From: Tetrapyrgos nigripes | Lineage: Eukaryota; Basidiomycota; Agaricomycetes; Agaricales; Campanellaceae | DNA: 64,000 nt | Reading direction: 5' to 3' | Assembly (NCBI GenBank): GCA_013368315.1 | Contig: JAACJM010000005.1 | Coordinates: 186,001 to 250,000 of the forward strand | In this document: piece by piece, positions 22,778 to 34,067 of the stretch | Numbering within the stretch: position 1 is the stretch's first letter | Layout of the letters: each line of letters opens with the position of its first letter | The notes under the pieces: generated by a model | The model's database searches: none | Seen by the model: the letters and a program-made list of their open reading frames with translations, nothing else | What the model was told of the DNA's origin: nothing | Program-made: the position numbers and the translations under genes

Positions 22778-24548
22778 CTAAGTCTTCGTCTCTGCGTCTC
22801 GCAGAAAGTTCAAGGACAACAAGAGGTTTTGGACACTGTCCCTGAACGATCTTCGGCGAGACTTGCGCTCCGAATCTATGGTGACCGTCCGTGGAATATC
22901 GGTCGGTCTTTCATTGACGTCTCCGACTGAGATGGGCGGTCAGGATCTGGTAATTATAACAACAGGGATGCACGCACCATAGAGCACAGGAGCATTCAAC
23001 TTGGCATCGAAATAGAACGTCAGAGACCCTGAGGTCATAAACTGCCCGCCTAGCCTTCCTGCTTCTCCATAACGTGCAATGACACATTTCGTCTTGATGC
23101 CTTGAATGCAGAGGGTGACCTCAGTACCAGCTGGGTGGAGGGAAAAACAACATCAGTAAAACCTTTACCAACAACCTGCCCTAGGCGCACCTTTGAAACT
23201 ACCTTTATACCCCAAAGCCCTCAATGTCTGTTGTGGTACATGGGAATGAGCTGATCCAGTATCAAGGATGAAGTTCGCAACAACTGCTGGTCGAGGTACA
23301 TTGGTCCAATCCTTCTGCTTTTGCTTCTGCCGTCTTGATAGCTCTGGTGATTCGTCTTCCAATGATACGACGAGACGCCAAGCCATAAGCCCTGTGAGTT
23401 TACCGTAAGGTATACGCACGCCAGCACAAGGAATGGTGGAGATTTCTGTAGTAGGTAATAAAAGGTCTGGTCCCATAACTTTATTGAGATCGGAGCGTAA
23501 AGGATGTGCTAAGTGAAGAAGTCAGTTAGTGAACAAGCTTTGCGCCTGAAAGAGAGACGCATACATGTGGAGGCAGCATCCAAAGCTGTAGAGAAGGAGC
23601 GGAATGATCTCTTCTTTGATGGTGCTTCACTTCCGCTGCTGGGAGCACAAGTACTTGACACGTCGGATTTGGCGCGTTCTGATAGACCAGGCGATGGCGG
23701 AGAGGAATACTTCCCAGATTTCGAGGGATGGGATGAAGACACAGAAATTTCATATTCTTCCAAAAACTTTCTCTTACTGGGAGAGGGTCGGAACAGAATA
23801 CCGTCCGGCTATGAAAAGATGAGGTGAAGAAAGGCAGAATTTGCAGAGTACTCACTATAGCGAAGGCGTCCATGCCTTTGATTGTATCTGCAGTAGCATC
23901 TTTGATTATTGCATGGCTCTGCTCAGAGCTACTCGAGACCGCCCGACGTAAGAAAGTAAGCCCCTCTTCCGTTCGGTCTAAATGTACGAGAGCTTTGGCT
24001 TTGTTGAACAAAATCTCAGCAGCGTAAAGGACAAAGTCAAGGCCCAATTCTTCATAGTTACTACAAGATTTTCAGTCATACAAAACCAATGGATGTAAAA
24101 AGACACGTACATGGAAGCGTTGCTTCTCAAACAAATTTCAGCGTCCCCAAAGTCTTCCGCAGCTTTCTCAAATTGCGTAAGGTGCAAATGGCATACGCCA
24201 CGTTGGAAATACCTGGAATTACATGAGAAAAACAGGAAGGATGCCCAGCAGAAAGGACGCACGCCATTGCCAGAAATCTGTCTAATTCAACGGCACGCGT
24301 GAAGCTCTTGACCGCCAATTCGTATTCCTCTTGTAGAACACGTATCAAACCGATGTTTGCAATGATCTTCGACGTATCAGCAAACGACTGCACCACAAGG
24401 AAGTACTAAAGTCAGCGAAAAAGGCGCCTACAACTTGCCAAGCACGCACCTCGAATATCTTTAGTGCATTTTCATAGTCCCTTGAGTCAAAAGCTTCAAG
24501 AGCACTGTCCCAGACTTCTAGTTCCTGTTTGAGGGCCGCCAATGCCAT
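22778..24548 (-). CDS. NoxR/p67phox-like TPR head joined to retropepsin-like domain
   Basis: The N-terminus (MALAALKQELEVWDSALEAF) and the next exons form a TPR array like the N-terminus of p67phox and fungal NoxR: TSKIIANIGLIRVLQEEYEL, then AVKSFTRAVELDRFLAMA, YFQRGVCHLHLTQFEKAAED and NYEELGLDF, followed by the helix VLYAAEILFNKAKALVHL. PDGILFRPSPSK follows, where NoxR has its activation region. After a Ser-rich linker the frame runs, through an intron at about 23553-23512, into a retropepsin-like domain: catalytic FILDTGSAHSHVPQQTLRAL, then LGGQFMTSGSLTFYFD in the place of the family's second Gly-rich motif. A basic tail ends at the stop 22778-22780. SH3 and PB1 domains of canonical NoxR are absent. 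It could instead be two abutting genes, but no stop or new start separates the parts. It sits at the centre of the mirrored block. Confidence 0.7.
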
Positions 24549-24951
24549 CCTCTCTGTGCAAATTACCACTGAAGATGATAGGAGAAAGAGAGCTAACTGT
24601 CAAGTATATAGTCGGGCACATCTGCCCATTAGTATGATGGTTGTAAACGTGACATGTGACCGTCACAACACAGGACGTGACAGCTGCTACTAAGTTAGCT
24701 GTTGTACTCGTCGGTCTCCCTCTCCGAAAATAACACTTCCATTTACCTCAATGACCGCAGACAGGCTACTTTTATAGTCGATCTCTCGTTTGGAAATCAG
24801 TCCAATATTTTCCAATGCGAAACATCGGCGCAACCTTGAGCACTTACCATCAGATCTCCTGCCCTGGTCACGATACAGAGAAAGTGTATACAAATGAGGA
24901 AATTGATTCCTTGGTCTCATACTGTCTTGCTGCAGTCTAGGAGTAACAAAC
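24549..24951. promoter_or_regulatory. Divergent promoter between TPR-retropepsin gene and amidase copy 2
   Basis: About 400 nt separate two divergent starts, so both promoters must lie here or overlap the genes. No TATA box or repeat stands out. Confidence 0.4.
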
Positions 24952-27266
24952 ATGGAGTTCCCCGACTTGTATGAAGCCGGTGTGAAGGAGCTGCAGCATA
25001 CGCTCGACAACAATACCTTTACGAGCGTTGATCTGGTCAAAGTGAGTGTTTCAAAGCAGTGATATGGTATACCGGCTTACTTACCCCTTATGTTTCACCG
25101 TGCATAGGCATACATTGCCCGCATAGAGGAAGTGAATACGAAGGGTCCAGAGTTACGAGCTGTGTTAGAAATCAATCAGAACGCTCTGCAGGTCGCTGCG
25201 TCTCTTGACGAGGAACGGAGGAAGAGCGGAAAGCGCAGTCTACTTCACGGAATCCCAGTTCTCCTCAAGGTTTGTCGACTGTCGACTTCGCGATGATCTT
25301 CAGGTACTGTAACCTCCAGACAGGACAATATCTCCACAATCAATTCTGAAGGTAAGTGGAACCACGTCTCGGGAAGCTTACTAGCTTCCATTATTGATAC
25401 CCGTTTTTTCAAAGGACTCAACACCACCGCGGGCTCATACGCTTTGTTGGGATCAGTTGTGCCAAGGGATGCAGGAATAGTCAAGCGCCTGCGAGACGCA
25501 GGAGCAATCATTCTAGGTGGGAGATCAGTGTCCTGTCCTCCCGCTCTATGTAAAAACTTCCAAACTTCACAAATCCTTGGTATAGGCAAGACTAACATGT
25601 CTGAATGGGCGCACTTCCGCGCGAAAGACATGATTTGCGGATGGTCAGGTCGAGGAGGTCAATGTAAAATGGGTTACCATCCCCGAGGTGACCCATGTGG
25701 CTCTTCTTCAGGGTCAGGAGTAGCTGCATCTATAGGACTTACTACAGTTACTATTGGCACTGAAACAGATGGTAGTATCAGTCATCCCTCCGCCAACAAC
25801 AACATAGTCGGGATAAAACCGACTGTTGGGCTCACATCTCGGGCAGGAGGTGAGTAATCATTACATAGTTACAGTACCGTCGGAACCGATGGCTGACCGT
25901 TGGAGCTATTTTCTATACCGTTGCCCTCGCCATTCCATTCTTCTTTGGGTTTTCCTTGGATTTCCCGGTCCCGTACCTTGAATAAATATAGTTATTCCCA
26001 TTGCTGCCGCGCAGGTATGTACTGTAGTCTCCCCTAGGCAAACTCTGTACTTGGTACCTCGCTCAATAAGACCACACAGGACACTGTGGGACCAATGTGT
26101 CGGTCTGTCGAAGACGCCGCTATCGTACTCTCAATCATCGCAGGCGAAGATCCAAACGATAAGCGAACTATATCACAACCCAAACCTCTCCCCAACTATC
26201 TCACTGCTCTCGACTCTAATGCGTTCAAAGGAAAACGAATCGGGGTCGCACGAACGTCTATTCCTGAAAAAACTCATCACGGACATCCGGTGGGATCATT
26301 CGTTACAAAAGCATTAGAAGAAGCCTTGAAATTTATTGAAAGCCTCGGTGCAACAATAGTGGACCCTGCGAATTTACCGTCAGCTGAGGACATCAAAGGC
26401 TGGGATGAGAACCTCGTGCTAAAAGTGGACTTCAAGGTGACGGTGATATATTTCTCGTTCTCATGACCTGACGCCAATTTTCTTCAGATTGAACTGAACG
26501 AATACTTGGCCGCTCTCAAAAGTGTGCCAACCGGTGTCCGAACTTTGACGGAGCTCATCAAGTTCAATAACGAACATAAAGAACTTGAAATGCCTGAGAG
26601 TTATGACCAACAAGATTTGTCCGTATACTTTATTACTGCATATACACACACTTAACGAAATGTTCACTCATTTTTCGTGTCTATAGACTCATCGAATGCG
26701 ATGCGACAAGCGGGCGTGACGAAGCGTATGGGAAAGCATTGGCGAGAAATCTAGAAGCAGGGGCCACCCGAGGAATTGATGCTGCCCTCAAGGAACACAA
26801 CCTAGATGCTCTGGTCCTACCAGCCGATGGAACATCCACCCCTGCAGGTTTGTGTAATCTTACATAAAGAACATTCTGTTCCTAGTTCGACTCACTGCAT
26901 TTCTTACAATTTGCAGCCCTTGCTGGCTACCCGATTGTTACAGGTAAGTACGGGCCTATAGCTTTTCTTGGAACCTCCGTTCTCGTGTCATTCTGACCTA
27001 TTCAACGAACGAAATCGATAATTGCGCGTACAGTTCCTCTTGGATTCTTTCCAGAAGATACTCCAATGATTGATATCGGTCCAGTTACCTCTTATCCGAC
27101 TCCAGGGACCCCTATCGGCCTCTCATTCTATGGAACGGCGTTTTCTGAATACGAACTCATTGGTTTTGCCTATGCTTTTGAACAGAAGAGCAAGGTCAGG
27201 ACATTGAGAAAGGTATACGCAGATGCAATCCCAAAGACACAGTTAAAGGACGTGATGGATGTATGA
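24952..27266 (+). CDS. Amidase-signature family hydrolase, signal-less form (copy 2)
   Basis: Paralogue of the mirrored amidase. It starts at ATG 24952 (MEFPDLYEAGVKELQHTLDN), aligning with copy 1 after the signal peptide; no upstream exon with a signal peptide was found. The triad regions are intact: GIPVLLK, DPCGSSSGSGVAASIGL and GTETDGSISHPS. Other shared segments are GKTNMSEWAHFR, GIKPTVGLTSRAG, LVLPADGTSTPA and GLSFYGTAF. The C-terminus is AIPKTQLKDVMDV. About ten exons join in frame. Copy 1 and this protein share exon order and most exon borders, which supports duplication. Without a signal peptide it should act inside the cell, a possible change of compartment. An annotation using an upstream ATG would not extend the homology. 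Confidence 0.92.
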
Positions 27267-28117
27267 TTTTGAAGCAACGTGCGCGCGACTATTCCCATTG
27301 GAAAGTTGTTGCGAATACCTAATTTCCCGTATCATCAAGTACTTATCTACTCTGCGAAACATAGATAATCCGCAAGTAGTACGCCATGTACGTACCTTGA
27401 TGCATCGTGCATCATTGGATAGTTTTGGAATACAGTGGAATTTGACGCCACAAAGGAATGACACACACCTCTCGGGATATCTTCTGACGTCGGACTGGCA
27501 GAAGCAATAAAGCCAAAGCGGCTTTTCGCCGTAAGTGCGCATTGTACAGTGTTTAATGTCGAGGTCGAGTTTGGAGGACGATGATGTTGTACAGATTTCT
27601 GGTTCTGAACGAGACAGGCATTATTGTGGCGTTGCTGTGATGTCTTTTATGTGTGGCGGAAGCTCTTAATCACCTCGACAGTAATCGGGCAATGTCAGAT
27701 ACATGGTCCAAATACTAGCTGCAAGGGCCAAAAGGACAGATTTGCTATCGTCACAGATGTAGATCGCTTAGCTTATCGCCGTCATTTATCTCAATCTCAG
27801 CAGCTCTAAAACTTTGTCTATCTTAGATATTGAAATTTGGAAATCCTAACACCGCTATACCTTGCAGCGTCTATAAAGTTACAGCCTGGTTTTCTTCAAG
27901 ATTATGGTTTAAAAACGACGTAACCTCCTTTGTTAAGATACTGTAAAAATAAGTAATAAGTCAAGCGGGGCCTGAGGCGACTCTAATGACCTGCCTAAGT
28001 TAGGTCACCAGAGTCGACAAGAGGCCTTTTCTACACTGGTATACAAATTTACGCCCCTAGGAATGACCTTTGTTGATAATTGTCTTAACAGTAGCAAGAC
28101 CAAGGAGATGAAGAGCC
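27267..28117. other. Intergenic between convergent amidase copy 2 and 7TM copy 2
   Basis: About 850 nt of 3' flanking sequence; no exon is supported. It contains the hairpin listed separately. Confidence 0.4.
27979..28015. repeat. Imperfect inverted repeat, about 100 nt past the 7TM stop
   Basis: GACTCT-aa-TGACCT and AGGTCA-cc-AGAGTC pair as two 6-bp stems around a 9-nt loop. It lies downstream of the minus-strand 7TM gene, so it could be a 3'-UTR hairpin or part of a small element. Confidence 0.5.
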
Positions 28118-29942
28118 TTAAACGGACTGCTTGTCACCCATGTCCGTCATCACCAACGTCTCCGTACCAATCCTCACACCGTTGGCGTATTTAACATCGA
28201 AAGGCCTGTTGTTGCCGTTTATGTTCATGACTTGAACACCGGGCCTAGTGTCGATGTTGCTTCGAAGGCCGCCGTTGGAAGATGTGATATACTTGGAATC
28301 GCCATTAGCGCCAATACCGCGGAGGTGGTTCCGGGAATTGAGTGTAGCCAAAAAACTGTTGGTATATACTGACTGAAATTCAGCAAGCAAGATGGACAAG
28401 AAAAGAGAATCGGACATACGCTGAGCAGTTACGAACTCAATAACCATGGCCCAAATAGACTCCGGACGAGCAACCAACTGGAATAGAGTCAGGGATGGGG
28501 CCAACATTTGTAAAGCAACGAATATCCACGTACGATGATGGTTTGAACGAGCACGACCAGCCTGTAGAATAATGCCTCAGCTTCGAGCAATACGATTGAG
28601 ACACAAGCAGAACGAACGTGGTCAACACAAAACGTTCCATGGCGTAGATGATGAGCGTCTTAATGAGCTCGCGCGATTTACCAAAGCTTGTTCGCGAATC
28701 GAACAACACATAGCAAAGTGCCACGGAAGTAAGAGTATCGGAAGCCACTCTAATGACGAACAGAGGTACCATGGCATCGTACACCATCTCATGGATATTG
28801 ACCAGCGACCAGATGGAGAACATTCTGTATGAAAGATCTGCGAGGAGGATCAAAACAAATTCATGTCCATGAGGGGAGCGAGTACTCACAGATGCCAAAA
28901 GCTATAAGAGTGACGCAAATATACGATCAGCCTGAGAAGTGTCAGTAGTCAACGGTTCTGGCTCACCGACTTGACCCAGGACGAGTGCAGCCAAAACTGG
29001 AGTAATAAACCAGCGTAGTTTGCCCTTGGTCACTGAACCATAAAATTCAACTTAGGCTTACGTACACAATTGGAGAAGTAGAGGACGTACACAGGAACAG
29101 CATTCGTCCGAAGAACGTTTGAATGCAGAAGCAAAGAACAACTCCAACAGATGTAGCGGCCTATCGTGGAGTTATTAAGTTGAAGAGAGTGTATCCCTTG
29201 CAACTTCAACGACTTACATAGACCGACCTGATGAGGATCGACCAGTTATTGCTTGCAGCCACACTGACTGACGTACAGCACTCACCATTCTCCATCAATG
29301 ATCCAAAGGGGACGCGTGTAGGTAAGGATCTTGAGGAAATTAGCGCGGACGACGGGACCAGTTTTCTGGCTAACATACCGAATAGTGATAGACCGTATGA
29401 CAAACTACGAAAGCATGAGCTCCGCTGATGGAACAGTCGACCAAAGAAACTCACCAAAGAACGCATGCACCGTTGCCATAGACCTACAGTCATTTCAATG
29501 TCATAAACACCCATCTCATCGCAGTTCAATCAAGGAACATGATTTACCAGACAAAGAAAACCTGAAGTTCGGGACCGACAATCAGTAAAAATTGTATGGT
29601 ATTCAGGATAATCAACTACGCACCAGTGCTTTCATTGCAATACTGTCCTTTGCGTACTTCATAAAGTACATGTACGTCTGAAGAGAGGAAAAATATTACT
29701 CCAACGCCCACTAGACAGCAACTCAAACAGCGCTACCTGCAGAACAGCCAAGCCATATAGAACGAGCATAACCTGACAGCAAATCAGAGAACCACCTGGA
29801 GAGAAAAGTGATTGTCAACTACTCTCGTTCGAACCATCGGAGGGAGGAACTTACCGTAGTTTTCATTGAAGGTTTTTTGGTCCACAGGCGTAATGCGGTC
29901 GGGAGTGAACAATGGTGCTGGTGCAGCTTCGGTCGCTGACAT
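28118..29942 (-). CDS. DUF6534-type seven-helix membrane protein, copy 2
   Basis: Start ATG 29940-29942 (MSATEAAPAPLFTPDRITPV), stop TAA 28118-28120. Following exons encode hydrophobic helices such as GGSLICCQVMLVLYGLAVLQ. Near the end come ESIWAMVIEFVTAQRMSDSL, then NSFLATLNSRNHLRG, the family signature shared with copy 1, and a polar tail with TLVMTDMGDKQSV. About ten exons; internal borders are partly resolved. Compared with copy 1, extra residues lie between FVTA and NSFLATLN. These may be a retained or mis-read intron at about 28349-28420, since copy 1 reads FVTVHLYFNSLLATLN with no gap. The topology suggests an extracellular N-terminus and a cytoplasmic tail. Function is unknown for the whole family. 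Confidence 0.75.
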
Positions 29943-31531
29943 GGTTCGAAACGAAAGAGTGAACGAGGTGTGGTGTTATACAGGAATACGCCTAGCTAAC
30001 CGGAGGCAAAACCTCCTTCAGTTATACTCTTATATGTAATCAGCTGAGAAGGTTACGTCCCACGCCGTAAATGTATTAGTAGGGGAATGGGGTTAGTATC
30101 GGGTATGTAAGTATCTATTGCATTTGCTGTTGCACGCGGTCTTATTGCGGTCCCAAGCTTTTTCTCCATCTCGATTACAGATCTGGCTCAGGGTCCAACT
30201 CCAAGGATCTACAGCCCTGCTGAATCGACACCGAAACTCTCAAGAAATTCCTAGAAATTAGAATTCTCATTATTTCCCCCGCGGATCCGGATAGAATGAT
30301 TATAGATAAACATGCCATAGGAAATGAGGATGTGCGTTAAGTATGCCTTTGAAGGAGGAGAAGAAGTATATTTGCTTGGAAAGGACGCTTGAGGAATATC
30401 CCGGACTAGGCTGTGCTTCGCGCTTGCTTCTCACATATTCGGAGGTAACAATCCCTTCTCTGATCCATCTGCGAGAAGTTCTGACTCCGAGCTGGCTCCG
30501 AGCAGAAAATGGCACGAAGTGACGAAGCTGATTTCCGCGAAGAACATATCGCTGCCACGGTCAAGGCACCAATTTGGAAAGTAGACAAAGAGTAGACGTA
30601 CGTACATTCTGTCTTTTGTGACCTCAGACTCGGAATGTCTTCCTTCAAGTTCCAGCGAGCTGCCTGAAGGCCAAATCAATCGTTAGAAAAACAGACCGAT
30701 ATCGCACATCTATGATAGAGTCTGATGCCATCAACATGATGTATATTATTGCTGATATACTGGGTAGATACTAGTCCTGTTATAGTCTGGTTCTGATCCT
30801 TCCCGCCACCCTCCCGTAATCTCCGACTTTGCGCAATGCCAATAGCAATGTGAACATATATGTATTATAAGCGGCACTCGTGAGTGTACTTGAGTACTAG
30901 TCTCGTTGACAACTGACATTGAAAGGGCCTTTAGAAGCCATGGCCATGACAATGAGCACAGGCACAGGACTTACTAATAGGTGGCAGCCGTACGGAAAAG
31001 AAAATCACATTATTTTCAAAACATACCGCAGGCCCCGGATATTACCTGAAGTGAAGAATCAAACACAAAAAGAAGTTCGAGGCTCGGCCGCCGATAGTTT
31101 GCGAAGAAATCCTCTCTCACACTTGCTATCGCAAACCTGTTTCACTATTCTTAGAGGTTTGACTAATGCTACCGCTAGCACTTCTGAATTTCTGCCTTTT
31201 TTTTAGCAGAGCACGATGTTGCAGATGAAACAACTCCACCACGAGAACCTTAAAGCTACAGTAAGACGTGTCAGCAATATGGTGCTGAAGACTATCCCCC
31301 AGGTGCAAAAATAGGCACCTGTGTCAATTAGGTATCTGATTCACCTGAGCTTCCAGCTACAGATTGTATATAAAAATTCCAAGGGGTTGTGAAAACCACA
31401 ACTTGATCCCATCCTTGTAAAGATCCGACGGTGTACAGCAAATGGGTAACGAAATTTAACGAAAGTCTGGGAGTGATATGAGAGAAAGAATTGAAAGAGA
31501 CGATAGATAAATTAATGAAAGTCAAAGAGAC
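29943..31531. other. Gene-poor interval
   Basis: About 1.6 kb upstream of the 7TM gene and downstream of P450-1. Short frames only. No transposon, RNA gene or coding exon could be supported. Confidence 0.4.
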
Positions 31532-34067
31532 TCATGACGAGCTTCGAATGATGGACTGCAGGGTTGCTTGACGAGGCGTGATATCGCATTCGAAGTGCTC
31601 CGGATGGCTGGAAAAGTCAGTGTTAGAGTGTTAGTATTGGATACGCATCAGCGGGGAAGCGTAAATCAGAGAGAAAAAAATGATGCAGGCCGCCATACGC
31701 TGATCTATGCTATGTATGATAGCAAAGAGGACAAGCGAGTTTGCTGGACACCCCAATCAATGATGCCAACAGAAGTGACCATCCAAACAGAACGGCGCTC
31801 TAAGCTAAGCGAAGACTAACCACAGAAGCACACCACACGAATAGAAGAACAAAAGAAGAAGGCGAATAGAAGTAAAAACGTAGTTACGCACCTGATAGAA
31901 CCGTCCGCGAATTTGCCGGATGGTAAAATGGGTTTCCCATCTTTCACCGGTGGGCGAATGTCAAATCCTGCGACCAAAGAAGCCAATAAGATCCACATCG
32001 ATGCATCCGCGAAGTGCATTCCTATACAAAAAAGAAGGGAATGTCAATGGACGGCTCCGGGAGGGGAAGGATTTGTTCGTACCAGGACATGATCTATGTA
32101 TTCACAAAGCAATGACGTCAGTTTGGAAGTTTTTTTTTAACGGATCAGTGAGAAAAGAAGCGACGGGTGCTGTTCGACACACTTACCGGCGACCAAATCC
32201 AAAGACATAGTCCTTAGGATCCTTTTCCTTGGGATGACCAGGAGTTTCGAGGAACCTCTCAGGTGAAAATTTGTCGGGGTTAGAGTAAGTCTTGGGATCG
32301 TGGAGGAATTGCCTGAATGACGCGCGTGATTATCCCATAGAGAAGAATTACAGCGATGCAGATAACGAGCGAGAAGTCATCAGAGAAGACCAGATGACCA
32401 GTATATCGCAACCCAAGCGAATAAATTGTATTGCGAGCGTGGAGACAGAAAAGTGAGATCAAAGCGGAAAGGGTTTAATGAAATGTAACAACGCACCAGA
32501 CATTGCTGAAGATGATAGATCCTTTGGGGATGAAGTAACCGTCGTGGATGTCATCCTGTGTACAGACGTGAGGAAGACCTATTTCACATGAATGTCGGTA
32601 GTGAGGTACAAGCAGGACAGAGAGAGAGATGGAAGAAGAAACGGCAGCGTTAGAGACGAACAGACATCGGGACAGAACACATACCGGTTGGAGCCAAGGT
32701 ATAGCACCTATACACTTCCGTGAATAGTGCCTCAAAGTACGGGAGACGACCCCTGTCAGCGAGAGTGGGAAGGACTCCGACACCGAGTACAGATTCCATC
32801 TCAGCTTGGGCTTTTTTCTGTGACTCGACGTGGAGGGTCATTGCTAAGAAGAAGCATTCAATGTGGGCGACCGTCTGTCATTGCCGTGAGCCCTTCTGTC
32901 CCCAGTCAAATGAAATCGAAATCCTTACTGTGTCCGCACCACCTGTAAAACATATTACGGTGTGAGGAGATAAAGGGTGACATAGAAGCATTCCTGCTCA
33001 CCGCTGTAAATCCCAGCAGCTGCCCATTTGATTGTGGTCTCTTCTTCTGCAGTCAGTGATTTTGCCTCTAGTTGTCTCGAGACGAAACAGTTAGAAGCCG
33101 TGCCCGCAGCCTAAATACACGTTAAGCCTATCCGAAATCAGCAACTTCAACGACGTACCATCTGTTGTTTAACCCAAAGGAAAGGAACTTCAAGCATTTC
33201 CTGCAGTGTCTTCTGATACTTGATGGACTTTCGCTTCCATTCCGCACCAGGGAACCATGCCGGGATGTATTGCACTGCAGACGCGGAAACGGAAACATCG
33301 GTAAGAGTGGATGCGGAGACGAAAGAATTTCGGAACTCACTACTCGGGAAGACATCTACCATGAACGCGTTTGATGCGGTAGTCTCGGAGAAGTTGTCCA
33401 TAGCTTCATCCACCAGCTCCACCAAATGGTCATCTTTCTCCTTGGCCTTGTATCCGAACGCGACTTGCAAAACGAGCGCGCCTGCATATCGACGACTGTG
33501 ATCCAACCAAGAGTTGGGAGTCTCCAAGACGTTCCTTAGGAAAGTATGTGTCTCGTCCGTAAATAGCTCGTTGAAAGAATCAATCTTTGAGCGGGTACCC
33601 ATGATCTGAGCGAAGAGACGGCGATACTCGCTCCAGGTTTGACAGAAAGGAATCAGGGCGGGTCCCTTGTCCCATCCAAGAAGCTGACCTGCCATAATCA
33701 GGACTGGTCGGTCACTATAGATCCGACTCTTCTTGTCAAGCATCTCGCTGGCGTATTTTGGGTCATTGAGGACAACAATATGGTTTCCAAGTGCAGTGAG
33801 ATAGGTTATTCCACCTTGGAAGCCTCGTCAGAATGCTTGGGGAGTATAATGAATCAAAAAATGATGCACCATATTTTTCACCGAACTTTGAAAAAGTTAC
33901 CCAAGGCTGGCTTTGGGGAAGATCTGCAACGTTTCCAAGGAGCGGAAGACCCTTTGGGCCAGGCGGTAGGGGTGCTGGGATTTCTTCTTGTTCAGCTGGC
34001 TGAGATAGACAAAGGTAAGTACGATGAAGCCAGCACCGAGAACGAGTGTAGAGTTGTCGCCGCTCAT
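31532..34067 (-). CDS. Cytochrome P450 (P450-1), possible N-terminal frame break
   Basis: ATG 34065-34067 opens a membrane anchor (LVLGAGFIVLTFVYLSQLNK). The hinge APLPPGPKGLPLLGN is in another frame, so either a 1-nt change lies near 33980 or a 44-nt intron (34043-34000) removes the anchor. The rest is coherent: SRIYSDRPVLIMAGQLLGW; an I-helix GGADTT whose GGADT part is on a 14-nt exon (32942-32929); a K-helix region LPYFEALFTEVYR; the PERF-like FSPERFLE; and FGFGRRSCPGMHFADAS. The heme-ligand Cys is encoded by an 11-nt exon (32103-32093). The final exon ends in RQATLQSIIRSSS; its 5' intron (about 31891-31617) is unusually long. It has the form of an ER-bound monooxygenase of the kind expanded in mushrooms; the substrate is unknown. 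Divergent from hydrolase 1. Confidence 0.85.
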
